From: Lachnospiraceae bacterium KH1T2
Lineage (GTDB): Bacteria; Bacillota; Clostridia; Lachnospirales; Lachnospiraceae
Assembly: GCA_900114405.1 (NCBI GenBank)
Contig: FOSY01000012.1
Span: 38,776 to 102,775 of the forward strand
Length of the DNA: 64,000 bases
Reading direction: 5' to 3'
Both the position numbers and the translations under genes were made by a program. Positions 9,286 through 17,629 of the stretch are shown piece after piece (the stretch's first letter is position 1; every line of letters starts with the position of its first letter). Under the pieces are notes generated by a model. It saw nothing but the letters and a program-made list of their open reading frames with translations. It was not told the DNA's origin and did no database searches.

Positions 9286-10086
9286 ATGGGTTTTTCACTG
9301 AAAAATTTTGAAGTTAATAATTGGACATTTGAGTCAAATAAGATTCTAAAATCATTAACGATGGCGGTCATCTCCGATCTTCACGAATGTGAATTCGGGG
9401 ATGGCAACCGTCGTCTTTTTGCTGTATTAAGGGAACAAGATCCTGACTGTGTGGTGATAGCCGGGGACTTGATAACTGCCAGAGGCGGTGATTGCACTGC
9501 TGTGATGGAATTTCTTAAAAATGTGAGTGCAAGATGGCCTGTTTACTATGGCGTAGGCAATCATGAGCGCAAGGTGCTCGATCTTGAAAGATTTACAGAG
9601 CAGAAAAAGCGTCTTGTCAGGGGACTTAATGATGCGGGAGTAGGACTTCTGAGAAACGACTTCATAGACATTCCTGAGTGCAATGTGAGAATCACAGGAC
9701 TTGATCTTGAAAGATACTATTATCATAAGTTTACCAGAAGACCTGTTTCGCAGGAGCATCTAAAAGAGCTGCTTGGCAATGCTGATAAAAGCAGATATAA
9801 TATTCTTTTGGCTCATAATCCGGATCATTTTGAAGATTATACCGCATGGCAGCCTGATCTTATATTGTCAGGGCATGTACATGGCGGAATCATAAGGATC
9901 GCGGGACATGGAGTTATTTCTCCGTCATATCATATTTTCCCTAAATATGATGCGGGAATTTTTGAAAAAGATGATGTTAAGATGCTTCTTGGAAGAGGGC
10001 TTGGTTCTCATTCCATAAACGTGAGGATGTTTAACACACCGGAGCTTCTTATGGTAGCGCTTAAACCACTTATGACAGGGGTCTGA
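9286..10086 (+). CDS. Calcineurin-like metallophosphoesterase (YaeI/YkuE-like)
   Basis: Two-metal phosphoesterase of 266 residues. All metal-binding motifs are visible in order: ISDLHE (D, H), AGDLI (D), GNHE (N, H), LLAHNPD (H) and the terminal SGHVHGG (H, H). Members of the YaeI/YkuE group often begin with a transmembrane helix; this one does not, so it is probably cytoplasmic or peripheral. GAGG lies 5 nt before the ATG. One base separates its stop from scpA, so it travels with the condensin genes. The substrate cannot be inferred. Confidence 0.9.
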   Translation: MGFSLKNFEVNNWTFESNKILKSLTMAVISDLHECEFGDGNRRLFAVLREQDPDCVVIAGDLITARGGDCTAVMEFLKNVSARWPVYYGVGNHERKVLDLERFTEQKKRLVRGLNDAGVGLLRNDFIDIPECNVRITGLDLERYYYHKFTRRPVSQEHLKELLGNADKSRYNILLAHNPDHFEDYTAWQPDLILSGHVHGGIIRIAGHGVISPSYHIFPKYDAGIFEKDDVKMLLGRGLGSHSINVRMFNTPELLMVALKPLMTGV

Positions 10087-10087
10087 A

Positions 10088-10855
10088 ATGGCATTGGACA
10101 GAGAAACTACAATCGAAGTAAAACTTGACGCATTTGAGGGTCCGCTGGATCTTTTACTTCATCTCATTGATAAGAATAAAGTTAATATTTATGATATCCC
10201 AATTTCAATCATAACAAAGCAGTATATTGATTACCTTGATGCAATGGCAAAAGCTGATCTGAATATAATGAGTGAATTTCTGGTGATGGCGTCTACTCTG
10301 CTTGATATCAAATGCAAGATGCTTCTGCCTAAAGAAGTTAATGAAGAAGGCGTTGAGGAAGATCCGAGAGATGAGCTTGTACAGCAGCTTTTGGAATATA
10401 AGATCTGCAGGTATATGTCTACAGAATTAAAAGACCTTCAGATAGGTGCTTCTAAGGTTTTATTCAGAACTGCGCCACTCCCGAAGTGGATAACGGAATA
10501 CAAGGCTCCTGTGGATTATGATGTGCTTTTGGGCGATATGACGCTTGAAAAGCTCAATAAGATATTTGAAGAAACATTAAAGCGCCAGGAAGACAAGATA
10601 GACCCTATCCGTTCAAAATTCGGAAAAATCGAAAAAGAAGAGATAAATCTGGAGGACAGAACGGCGTATGTCATGAAGTATGCTGAAGAACATGATAGTT
10701 TCAGATTCAGCGAGCTTATAAGTGATGTACATACAAAGATAGAAGTTATAGTTACATTTTTGTGCATACTTGAGCTTATGAAAACAGGCAGGTATGCAGT
10801 CTCTCAGGAAGCTGAGGGAGAAGATATATTGATCAAAGTAAAGGAAGCGGCTTAA
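10088..10855 (+). CDS. scpA: Segregation and condensation protein A
   Basis: Kleisin subunit that bridges the SMC heads in the bacterial condensin complex. The 255-residue product shows the N-terminal ScpA signature FEGPLDLLLHLIDKNKVNIYDIPI and the LVMASTLLDIKCKMLLP helix, followed by a linker and the C-terminal winged helix (TKIEVIVTFLCILELMKTG). The stop overlaps the scpB start by one base (TAATG), the usual coupling for this pair. Confidence 0.96.
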   Translation: MALDRETTIEVKLDAFEGPLDLLLHLIDKNKVNIYDIPISIITKQYIDYLDAMAKADLNIMSEFLVMASTLLDIKCKMLLPKEVNEEGVEEDPRDELVQQLLEYKICRYMSTELKDLQIGASKVLFRTAPLPKWITEYKAPVDYDVLLGDMTLEKLNKIFEETLKRQEDKIDPIRSKFGKIEKEEINLEDRTAYVMKYAEEHDSFRFSELISDVHTKIEVIVTFLCILELMKTGRYAVSQEAEGEDILIKVKEAA

Positions 10856-11475
10856 TGGATATGGAAAAAATTGCAGCTATTATTGAGGCTGTTCTCTTCA
10901 CATCCGGTAAGGCTGTAGAGATAGAACGCCTTAAAGAAACAGCAGATGCGACAGATGAAGAGATCACTGTTGCACTGGGGATACTTGAAGAAAGGTATAA
11001 AGAAAAAAGCAGTGGTCTGTCACTGATCCAGCTTGAAAATTCTGTACAGCTCAGTACCAAGGCTGAGATGTATGATTATCTTATAAAGATAGCTAGTGCT
11101 CCGAAGACATACAGGCTTTCGGATACTTTGCTTGAAACATTGTCCATAATAGCGTATAAACAGCCTGTAACGAGGCTGCAGATCGAGCATATCAGAGGTG
11201 TTAGCTGCTCTCATGCGATCGACAAGCTTATGGAATATGATCTCATCAGAGAACTTGGGAGACTTGATGCGCCGGGAAGACCGCTTTTATTTGGAACTAC
11301 AGAAGAGTTCTTGAGAAGGTTTGGCGTTAAGAGCATAGAGGATCTTCCGGAACCGGCTCCGGACAGGCTTGAAGAATTCCACTCAGAGGCCGAAGCAGAG
11401 GCTGATGAGGAAAACAAGGAAAGTAGAGGAAATGTCGAAGACGACCCTGAAAAACCGGTAAAACTTGATATATAA
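10855..11475 (+). CDS. scpB: Segregation and condensation protein B
   Basis: Dimeric winged-helix partner of ScpA and SMC. The 206-residue product has the first winged helix (IEAVLFTSGKAVEIERL), then LLETLSIIAYKQPVTRLQIE and the ScpB signature RGVSCSHAIDKLMEYDLI, RELGRLDAPGRP and YGTT-like LFGTTEEFLRRFG. The last 35 residues are an acidic low-complexity tail. It ends the forward run; a terminator follows at 11499. Confidence 0.96.
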   Translation: MDMEKIAAIIEAVLFTSGKAVEIERLKETADATDEEITVALGILEERYKEKSSGLSLIQLENSVQLSTKAEMYDYLIKIASAPKTYRLSDTLLETLSIIAYKQPVTRLQIEHIRGVSCSHAIDKLMEYDLIRELGRLDAPGRPLLFGTTEEFLRRFGVKSIEDLPEPAPDRLEEFHSEAEAEADEENKESRGNVEDDPEKPVKLDI

Positions 11476-11498
11476 AATAAATAAATAACAAAGATTTG

Positions 11499-11539
11499 AA
11501 TACCCATTTTGTGCTTTTTGTACACATGGGTATTTTTTT
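11499..11539 (+). terminator. Rho-independent terminator after scpB
   Basis: AATACCCAT (11499-11507) pairs with ATGGGTATT (11526-11534), followed by a T run to 11539. Confidence 0.88.
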
Positions 11540-11630
11540 GAACACATAAAGTATAGAAATTAACTATATTTTTGTATTTTTATGTGTTATACTATTTGAA
11601 GCGTTAAGTTTTTGACAAGGGGGCAGTTTG

Positions 11631-11642
11631 CGCAAATTTGCG
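11631..11642. promoter_or_regulatory. Perfect 12-bp palindrome upstream of the carboxyltransferase operon
   Basis: CGCAAATTTGCG is exactly self-complementary and sits 72 bp before the operon start. A TTTGCG copy lies just before it and a GCGAATTT half-site just after. TTGACA at 11612-11617 is 13 bp upstream, but I find no good -10 at the right distance. It is a candidate operator only. Confidence 0.4.
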
Positions 11643-11713
11643 GATACTGCGAATTTACCTTGAGTCATTAATATAAACCTACATCATATTATGATTTATG
11701 GAGGACTGAAAGT

Positions 11714-13129
11714 ATGAGCAATCTCACAACAAGCTCAGCGGGTAAGAGAATCCTTTCCTTACTCGATGATAACAGTTTCGTTGAAATTGGTGCATCAGTT
11801 CAGGCAAGAAGCACTGATTTTAATATGAAACCGAAGGACGCTCCGGGAGACGGTGTGATCACTGGTTACGGAACGATTAACGGAGGGCTGGTATACGTTT
11901 ACAGCCAGGATGCCGGCGCACTGGGCGGCTCAATCGGCGAGATGCATGCAAAGAAGATCGTAAATCTCTATGATCTTGCTATGAAGTCAGGATACCCTGT
12001 TATAGGACTTCTTGATTCTACAGGAATGCGTCTTCAGGAAGGAACTGACGCACTTTTCGCTTTCGGCTCTATTTATAAGGCTATGTCAGATGCATCAGGT
12101 GTTATTCCTCAGATTACTGCAATCTATGGAAATGCAGGCGGCGGAATGGCAGTTCTTGCAGGACTTTCTGACTTTACACTTATAGCAGAGAAGAATGGTA
12201 AGCTTTTTGTAAATTCACCTAATGCAGTAGCAGGAAACTATGAGGCTAAGAAAGACACAGCTTCTGCAGCTTACAAGGCTGAGGCAGGTGCTGTTGATGT
12301 AGTAGCTGATGAGGCAGAACTTGCAGATAAGATTCGTGAGTTGGTTTCATTCCTTCCTGATAACTGTGAGGATGAGGCATTTTCTGAGGAGTCAGAGGAT
12401 GATCTTAACCGTGCTGCAGCTGATATGTCTGCGTGTGGCAGTGATACAGTTCTTGCAATTGAGAGAATTGCAGATGATGGTGTATTCTTTGAGACAAAGG
12501 CAGCATATGCTAAGAATATGGTAACAGGCTTCATCCGCCTTAATGGTGCAACTATCGGTGTTGTAGCTAACCGTACACAGGCTGGTGATGAGAAGTTTGA
12601 AGCTGTTCTTACAATGGCTGGCATCAGAAAAGCAGTAAGATTTGTTGAATTCTGTGATGCATACAGCATTCCGCTTCTTACACTTACAAATACAAAGGGC
12701 TTCTGCAATTGTGAAAATGCTGAAAAGGGTATTGCAGCAGAAGCAGCTAAGCTTGCTTACGCATTTGCATCAGCAACAGTTGAAAAAGTAAATGTTATCG
12801 TGGGCGAAGCATTTGGTTCAGCGGCAGTTATCATGAATTCAAAGGCTATCGGTGCTGATTATACATATGCATGGGAAAATGCTAAGATCGGTGCTATTGA
12901 CGGAAAACATGCAGCAGAGATCTTATTCGACGGTGAAGCACAGGATGTTATTTCGTCTAAAGCAGCAGAGTATGATGCACTTCAGACAACAAGCGCAAGT
13001 GCTGCAGCAAGAGGCTATGTTGATACTGTCATTGATCCTACGGATACAAGAAAGTACGTTATAGGTGCTTTTGAAATGCTTTATGGTAAAGATGGCCTCG
13101 AACCATGTAAAAAGAGAGGAACTATCTGA
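11714..13129 (+). CDS. Acyl-CoA carboxyltransferase subunit (12S / MmdA-like)
   Basis: Crotonase-fold carboxyltransferase that moves a carboxyl group between an acyl-CoA and carrier biotin. The N-terminal half shows GVITGYGTINGGLVYVYSQD, GGSIGEMHAKKI, LLDSTGMRLQEG and the oxyanion-type NAGGGMAVLAGLSDF. The C-terminal half has TGFIRLNGATIGVVANR, VRFVEFCDAYSIPLLTLTNT, GEAFGSAAVIMNSKAIGAD and WENAKIGAID. At 471 residues it is shorter and more divergent than MmdA or PccB (about 510), and the usual GARIQEG appears as GMRLQEG. The start has GGAGG 9 nt upstream. It opens a five-gene operon with gamma, biotin carrier, beta and a 5S/OadA-like gene. The acyl-CoA (methylmalonyl, malonyl or glutaconyl) cannot be decided here. 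Confidence 0.85.
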   Translation: MSNLTTSSAGKRILSLLDDNSFVEIGASVQARSTDFNMKPKDAPGDGVITGYGTINGGLVYVYSQDAGALGGSIGEMHAKKIVNLYDLAMKSGYPVIGLLDSTGMRLQEGTDALFAFGSIYKAMSDASGVIPQITAIYGNAGGGMAVLAGLSDFTLIAEKNGKLFVNSPNAVAGNYEAKKDTASAAYKAEAGAVDVVADEAELADKIRELVSFLPDNCEDEAFSEESEDDLNRAAADMSACGSDTVLAIERIADDGVFFETKAAYAKNMVTGFIRLNGATIGVVANRTQAGDEKFEAVLTMAGIRKAVRFVEFCDAYSIPLLTLTNTKGFCNCENAEKGIAAEAAKLAYAFASATVEKVNVIVGEAFGSAAVIMNSKAIGADYTYAWENAKIGAIDGKHAAEILFDGEAQDVISSKAAEYDALQTTSASAAARGYVDTVIDPTDTRKYVIGAFEMLYGKDGLEPCKKRGTI

Positions 13130-13147
13130 CAGAAAGGATGATACATA

Positions 13148-13942
13148 ATGACTAATTTCAAGAAAAAGCTGGCATTGGTATCATGCGCATTTGCTCTTGT
13201 CCTTTCTATGACGGCCTGCGGTAAGGCTGCAAAAAATCTTGAATATGACAAAAATACAGTTGTTTCAAGAGCTCAAGCTATGGTTCAGGCGTACCAGGAA
13301 GTTGATGCTTCTGGTAAAGCTGAAGAAGTAATGAACTATGACGATGCGCATGTAAAAATTATTGATCAAAACGCGAATGGACTCGTTAGCGGAATAGCAT
13401 ATAAGTCAGGTCTTGAGTCATACGAGAATGCACTTGAGAGTGTTGGCGGTGAGCTTAGCCTTACAGAAAACCTTTCTGTAAAGTCTGATGAGGAAGAAAT
13501 TACAGCTGATGTTGATTTCAAAGGAACTAATGGTAAGACAGGTAAGATGGAAATCATCATGACAAGTACTTACGAAATTACAGATATTGTTTTCAACGTT
13601 GATAAGTCTTTTAATGAAAAGATGGAGAATGCAGCACTTAATACTGTTCTTGGTATGGGTACTACATTCTGCGTTCTCATCCTCATAGCAATCATCATCG
13701 CGCTTCTTCCATACATTGTTGCTCCATTTACAGGAACAAAGAAGAAAGCAGCTCCTGCTGAAGCTCCAAAGCCGGCACCGACTCCTGCACCTGCAGCACC
13801 GGCTCCTGTTGTTGAGGATCTTACAGATGACCAGGAACTCGTAGCAGTTATCGCAGCTGCTATTGCAGCATATGAAAGTGAAGCAACCGGTACACCGGTT
13901 TCACCTGATACATTTGTTGTACGTTCACTGAGAAGAAGATAA
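13148..13942 (+). CDS. OadG-type gamma subunit with lipoprotein-like N-terminus
   Basis: Gamma subunits anchor and assemble sodium-pumping decarboxylases. The 264-residue product begins with a signal peptide and lipobox (LSMTAC, Cys about residue 24). A roughly 130-residue extracytoplasmic domain follows, then one membrane span (TTFCVLILIAIIIALLPYIV), an Ala/Pro hinge and a cytoplasmic segment with LVAVIAAAIAAYES, the motif typical of OadG. Classical OadG is only about 80 residues; the long external domain plus lipobox is a clostridial variant. AAAGGATG precedes the ATG. Order gamma-carrier-beta matches known sodium-pump operons. Confidence 0.8.
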   Translation: MTNFKKKLALVSCAFALVLSMTACGKAAKNLEYDKNTVVSRAQAMVQAYQEVDASGKAEEVMNYDDAHVKIIDQNANGLVSGIAYKSGLESYENALESVGGELSLTENLSVKSDEEEITADVDFKGTNGKTGKMEIIMTSTYEITDIVFNVDKSFNEKMENAALNTVLGMGTTFCVLILIAIIIALLPYIVAPFTGTKKKAAPAEAPKPAPTPAPAAPAPVVEDLTDDQELVAVIAAAIAAYESEATGTPVSPDTFVVRSLRRR

Positions 13943-13966
13943 ATTAATTATTTAGGAGAATAAACC

Positions 13967-14335
13967 ATGAAAAATTATACAATTACTGTTAATGGAACAG
14001 CATATGACGTAACTGTTGAAGAGAACGGTGCAGGCGCAGCTCCTGCTGCAGCACCAAAGGTAGCACCAAAGGCAGCTCCTGCAGCAGCACCAAAGGCAGC
14101 AGCTCCTGCAACTGGCGCTGGTTCAATCCGCGTTGAGGCTGGTGCAGCTGGTAAGGTATTCAAGATTGATGCACAGGTTGGTCAGTCTGTAAAGAAGGGT
14201 GATCCGGTTGTTACTATCGAAGCAATGAAGATGGAAATTCCTGTAGTTGCTCCTTCTGATGGTGTAGTAGCAAGCATCGATGTAGCTGTTGGTGACGCTT
14301 GTGAGGCAGGCGGACTTCTTGCAACACTTAAGTAA
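13967..14335 (+). CDS. Biotin carboxyl carrier protein (1.3S-like)
   Basis: Swinging-arm subunit of 122 residues. A short N-terminal beta segment (MKNYTITVNGTAYDVTVEE) is followed by an Ala/Pro/Lys linker with three near-repeats of AAPK. The biotinyl domain follows, with the biotinylated lysine in EAMKMEI and the closing GDACEAGGLLATLK. This is the layout of the 1.3S subunit of transcarboxylase and of MmdC. It carries the carboxyl group between the two carboxyltransferases and the membrane beta subunit. Strong ribosome site (AGGAGA). The linker repeats make part of the gene low-complexity. Confidence 0.94.
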   Translation: MKNYTITVNGTAYDVTVEENGAGAAPAAAPKVAPKAAPAAAPKAAAPATGAGSIRVEAGAAGKVFKIDAQVGQSVKKGDPVVTIEAMKMEIPVVAPSDGVVASIDVAVGDACEAGGLLATLK

Positions 14336-14371
14336 TTAGCAGCTGATCAGAATTCGTTTGGAGGTCAATTC

Positions 14372-15499
14372 ATGGAATACATTAGTAATACTCTGGCAAA
14401 TCTGGTAGGCCAGTCTGCATTTACGACCATGACAATTGGAAATGTCATCATGATCGTTGTAGCCTGCTTCTTCCTGTATCTTGCCATCGCTAAGGGTTTT
14501 GAGCCTCTGCTTCTTACACCAATTTCATTCGGAATGCTTCTTGTAAACATTTATCCGGATATCATGGCTGAAGGTGGTCTTTTCCACTACTTCTTCCTTC
14601 TGGATGAATGGTCAATCCTTCCGTGCCTTATTTTCATGGGCGTAGGTGCAATGACAGACTTTGGTCCCCTTATTGCAAATCCAAAGAGCTTCATACTTGG
14701 AGCTGCAGCTCAGTTCGGTATTTTTGCAGCATACTTTGGCGCTATCGTACTTGGCTTTAATGATAAGCAGGCAGCTGCTATTTCTATCATTGGTGGAGCA
14801 GATGGTCCGACTTCAATCTTCCTTGCTACAAGGCTTGGACAGACATCTATTCTCGGACCTATCGCAGTAGCAGCTTATTCATATATGTCACTGGTTCCTA
14901 TCATCCAGCCGCCTATCATGAGACTGCTCATCCCTGAGAAGGAAAGAAAGATCAAGATGTCTCAGCTTCGTACAGTATCTAAGCTTGAGAAGATCCTCTT
15001 CCCTGTAATCGTTGCATCACTTGTTTCAATGATACTTCCTACTACAGCACCATTGATCGGTATGATGATGCTTGGTAACCTTTTCAGAGAATGCGGCGTT
15101 GTTCGTCAGCTTCAGGAAACAGCTTCAAATGCTCTTATGTACATCGTAGTTATCCTTCTTGGTACATCAGTAGGTGCTACAACAAGTGCTGAAGCATTCC
15201 TTAATCCTACAACGCTTAAGATCGTTGTTCTTGGTCTTATTGCATTTGCATTCGGAACAGCAGCAGGTTGTCTCGTAGGTAGGATCATGTGTAAGGTTAC
15301 AGGCGGAAAGATCAATCCGCTTATTGGATCAGCCGGCGTATCTGCCGTTCCTATGGCAGCTCGTGTATCACAGAAAGTCGGTGCAGAGTCAGATCCAACA
15401 AACTTCCTGCTCATGCATGCTATGGGTCCTAACGTTGCCGGCGTAGTTGGTACAGCCGTCGTTGCAGGTACATTCATGGCTGTATTTGGAGTAGGCTGA
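14372..15499 (+). CDS. oadB: Sodium-pumping decarboxylase beta subunit (OadB/MmdB/GcdB family)
   Basis: Integral membrane protein of 375 residues with about nine to eleven predicted spans. It decarboxylates carboxybiotin and couples this to sodium export. Family hallmarks visible are [17 protein letters not shown], the sodium-site loop with [13 protein letters not shown], and the C-terminal [13 protein letters not shown] and [15 protein letters not shown]. All look intact. It lies 36 nt after the carrier gene with GGAGG before the ATG. Its presence means the operon builds a membrane energy-conserving complex rather than only a soluble transcarboxylase. Confidence 0.95.
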   Translation: MEYISNTLANLVGQSAFTTMTIGNVIMIVVACFFLYLAIAKGFEPLLLTPISFGMLLVNIYPDIMAEGGLFHYFFLLDEWSILPCLIFMGVGAMTDFGPLIANPKSFILGAAAQFGIFAAYFGAIVLGFNDKQAAAISIIGGADGPTSIFLATRLGQTSILGPIAVAAYSYMSLVPIIQPPIMRLLIPEKERKIKMSQLRTVSKLEKILFPVIVASLVSMILPTTAPLIGMMMLGNLFRECGVVRQLQETASNALMYIVVILLGTSVGATTSAEAFLNPTTLKIVVLGLIAFAFGTAAGCLVGRIMCKVTGGKINPLIGSAGVSAVPMAARVSQKVGAESDPTNFLLMHAMGPNVAGVVGTAVVAGTFMAVFGVG

Positions 15500-15537
15500 T
15501 ACATTAACTTAGGTTATATTTAGGAGGAAATAAATAA

Positions 15538-16950
15538 ATGTCAGATACAGTAAAAAGACCTGTTGGCATTACCGAGACTATTCTCCGTGATGCACATCAG
15601 TCTCTGATCGCTACAAGAATGCCGATCGAGCAGATGCTTCCTATCCTCGACACAATGGATAAAGTTGGTTACCATTCAGTTGAGTGCTGGGGCGGTGCTA
15701 CATTTGACTCATGCCTTCGTTTCCTGAAGGAAGATCCATGGGAGAGACTTAGAAAGCTTAGAAAAGGCCTCCCTAATACAAAGCTCCAGATGCTTTTCCG
15801 TGGTCAGAATATCCTGGGTTACAGCCACTATTCTGATGACGTTGTAGAATATTTCGTTCAGAAGTCTATTGCAAATGGTATCGATATCATTCGTATCTTC
15901 GACTGTCTGAATGACCTTAGAAACCTTGAGACTTGTGTAAAGGCTACTAAGAAGGAAAAGGGCCACGCTCAGATCGCTCTTTGCTATACACTTGGTGATG
16001 CTTATACACTTGAGTATTGGGAAAATATCGCTAGAAGAATCGAAGAGATGGGTGCAGATTCTATCTGTATCAAGGATATGGCAGGTCTTCTTCTTCCAAA
16101 TGCAGCGTATGACCTTGTTACAGCTCTTAAGAAGGGTTCAAACCTTCCTATTCAGCTTCATACACACTATACTTCAGGTATGGCTTCAATGACATATATG
16201 AAGGCTATCGAAGCAGGTGTTGATATTATCGATACAGCAGCTTCACCACTTTCAATGGGTACTTCACAGCCTGCAACAGAAGTTATGGTTAAGGCTCTTG
16301 AGGGAACACCATTTGATACAGGTCTTGATCTTAATACTATCATCAAGGTTGGTCAGCATTTTGAGCCATACCGTGAAGAGTGCCTTAAGAGCGGACTTCT
16401 TAATCCAAAGGTTATGGGTGTTAATATCAATACACTTCGTTATCAGGTTCCGGGTGGAATGCTTTCAAACATGATCAAGCAGCTCGGTGAGCAGGGTAAA
16501 GAAGATAAGCTTCAGGAGGTTCTTGAAGAAGTGCCGCGCGTACGTAAGGATCTCGGTGAGCCGCCTCTTGTTACACCTTCATCACAGATCGTTGGTACAC
16601 AGGCTGTTATGAACGTTCTTATGGGTGAGAGATATAAGGTCTGCACAGGTCAGACAAAGGATCTTTGCCGTGGACTTTATGGCCAGACTGTAAAGCCTAT
16701 GAATCCTGAAGTTGTTGCCAAGATCATTCCTGGTGAAACACCTATCACAGACAGACCTGCAGATCACCTTGAGCCACAGCTTGATAAGTTCAAGGAAGAG
16801 TGCAAGCAGTGGACACAGCAGCCGGAAGATGTTCTTTCATATGCTCTGTTCCCACAGGTTGCCGTTGACTATTTCAAGTACAGAAAAGCTCAGCAGGAAA
16901 AGGTTGATATCACAAAAGCAGATACAAAAAACGGTGCGTATCCTGTTTAA
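15538..16950 (+). CDS. Oxaloacetate/pyruvate carboxyltransferase subunit (5S / OadA-like, no biotin domain)
   Basis: TIM-barrel carboxyltransferase acting on pyruvate/oxaloacetate. The 470-residue product shows TETILRDAHQSLIATRM, ECWGGATFDSCLRFL, MLFRGQNILGY, the metal-binding LHTHYTSGMA, DTAASPLSMGTSQPATE, and the C-terminal conserved carboxylase domain ending near GLYGQTVKPMNPEV. OadA proteins with a fused biotin domain run to about 590 residues; this one stops before it and must use the separate carrier at 13967. With the 12S-like subunit this makes the full set found in propionibacterial methylmalonyl-CoA:pyruvate transcarboxylase. AGGAGG precedes the ATG. Confidence 0.92.
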   Translation: MSDTVKRPVGITETILRDAHQSLIATRMPIEQMLPILDTMDKVGYHSVECWGGATFDSCLRFLKEDPWERLRKLRKGLPNTKLQMLFRGQNILGYSHYSDDVVEYFVQKSIANGIDIIRIFDCLNDLRNLETCVKATKKEKGHAQIALCYTLGDAYTLEYWENIARRIEEMGADSICIKDMAGLLLPNAAYDLVTALKKGSNLPIQLHTHYTSGMASMTYMKAIEAGVDIIDTAASPLSMGTSQPATEVMVKALEGTPFDTGLDLNTIIKVGQHFEPYREECLKSGLLNPKVMGVNINTLRYQVPGGMLSNMIKQLGEQGKEDKLQEVLEEVPRVRKDLGEPPLVTPSSQIVGTQAVMNVLMGERYKVCTGQTKDLCRGLYGQTVKPMNPEVVAKIIPGETPITDRPADHLEPQLDKFKEECKQWTQQPEDVLSYALFPQVAVDYFKYRKAQQEKVDITKADTKNGAYPV

Positions 16951-17018
16951 TGCTAAAAATTGAAAATCCTATAACATAGTGTTTTAGATCGTGGAAAACG
17001 AGATAAGACACGAGATAT

Positions 17019-17068
17019 ATCCCGGATGTCGGATTCATCTATAGATGAGTTTCTCATCCGGGATTTTA
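17019..17068 (+). terminator. Terminator ending the carboxyltransferase operon
   Basis: ATCCCGGATG (17019-17028) pairs with CATCCGGGAT (17055-17064), followed by TTTTATTAT. The loop itself contains a perfect 14-nt palindrome (TCATCTATAGATGA, 17035-17048). Confidence 0.85.
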
Positions 17069-17197
17069 TTATGCACTAAATAAATTCAAAACTGATATTT
17101 TTTGAGCCTGAATCTGACTTTACTATAAAACTTGACACTGATCGATAGAAAGGGTTAAAATCAATATTCGTGTAAGTGGATAATATTTGGAGGATTT

Positions 17198-17629
17198 ATG
17201 ATAGAAATCGAGCCATACAGCAGAAGAGTAAACTACTACGAAACAGATCGGATGGGCATTGTGCATCATTCTAATTACATAAGATGGTTTGAAGAAGCTC
17301 GTGATGACTTCATGAGACAACTTAACATTCCATATAGTCTTCTTGAAGAAAAAGGGATAATAATCCCGGTTCTTTCAGTTTCGGCTACCTATCGTAAGCA
17401 TCTTACATATGAAGATAAATTTACGATTCAGTTGAAATGTAAACGTTTTACAGGCATTAAATCGTATTTTGAATATAAAGTTTTTGATGAAGAGGGCAAT
17501 TTGTGCGCAACTGGTGAGAGTTCGCACTGCATATTGAATAAAGAGCTTAAGCCGTTCAGATTCAAAAAGGAATTTCCTGAGATATATAAAGTTTTTGCTG
17601 ATGCAGCAGAGGAAGGACCAAAAACTTGA
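17198..17629 (+). CDS. Acyl-CoA thioesterase (YbgC/4HBT hot-dog family)
   Basis: Small hot-dog thioesterase of 143 residues, likely hydrolysing an acyl-CoA or acyl-ACP. The family signature YYETDRMGIVHHSNYIRWFEE is present; the catalytic Asp of the YbgC group is in ETDRMGIV. GGAGG lies 7 nt before the ATG. The stop overlaps the TTG start of the next gene (TTGA), so the two are coupled. Substrate is unknown. Confidence 0.9.
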   Translation: MIEIEPYSRRVNYYETDRMGIVHHSNYIRWFEEARDDFMRQLNIPYSLLEEKGIIIPVLSVSATYRKHLTYEDKFTIQLKCKRFTGIKSYFEYKVFDEEGNLCATGESSHCILNKELKPFRFKKEFPEIYKVFADAAEEGPKT

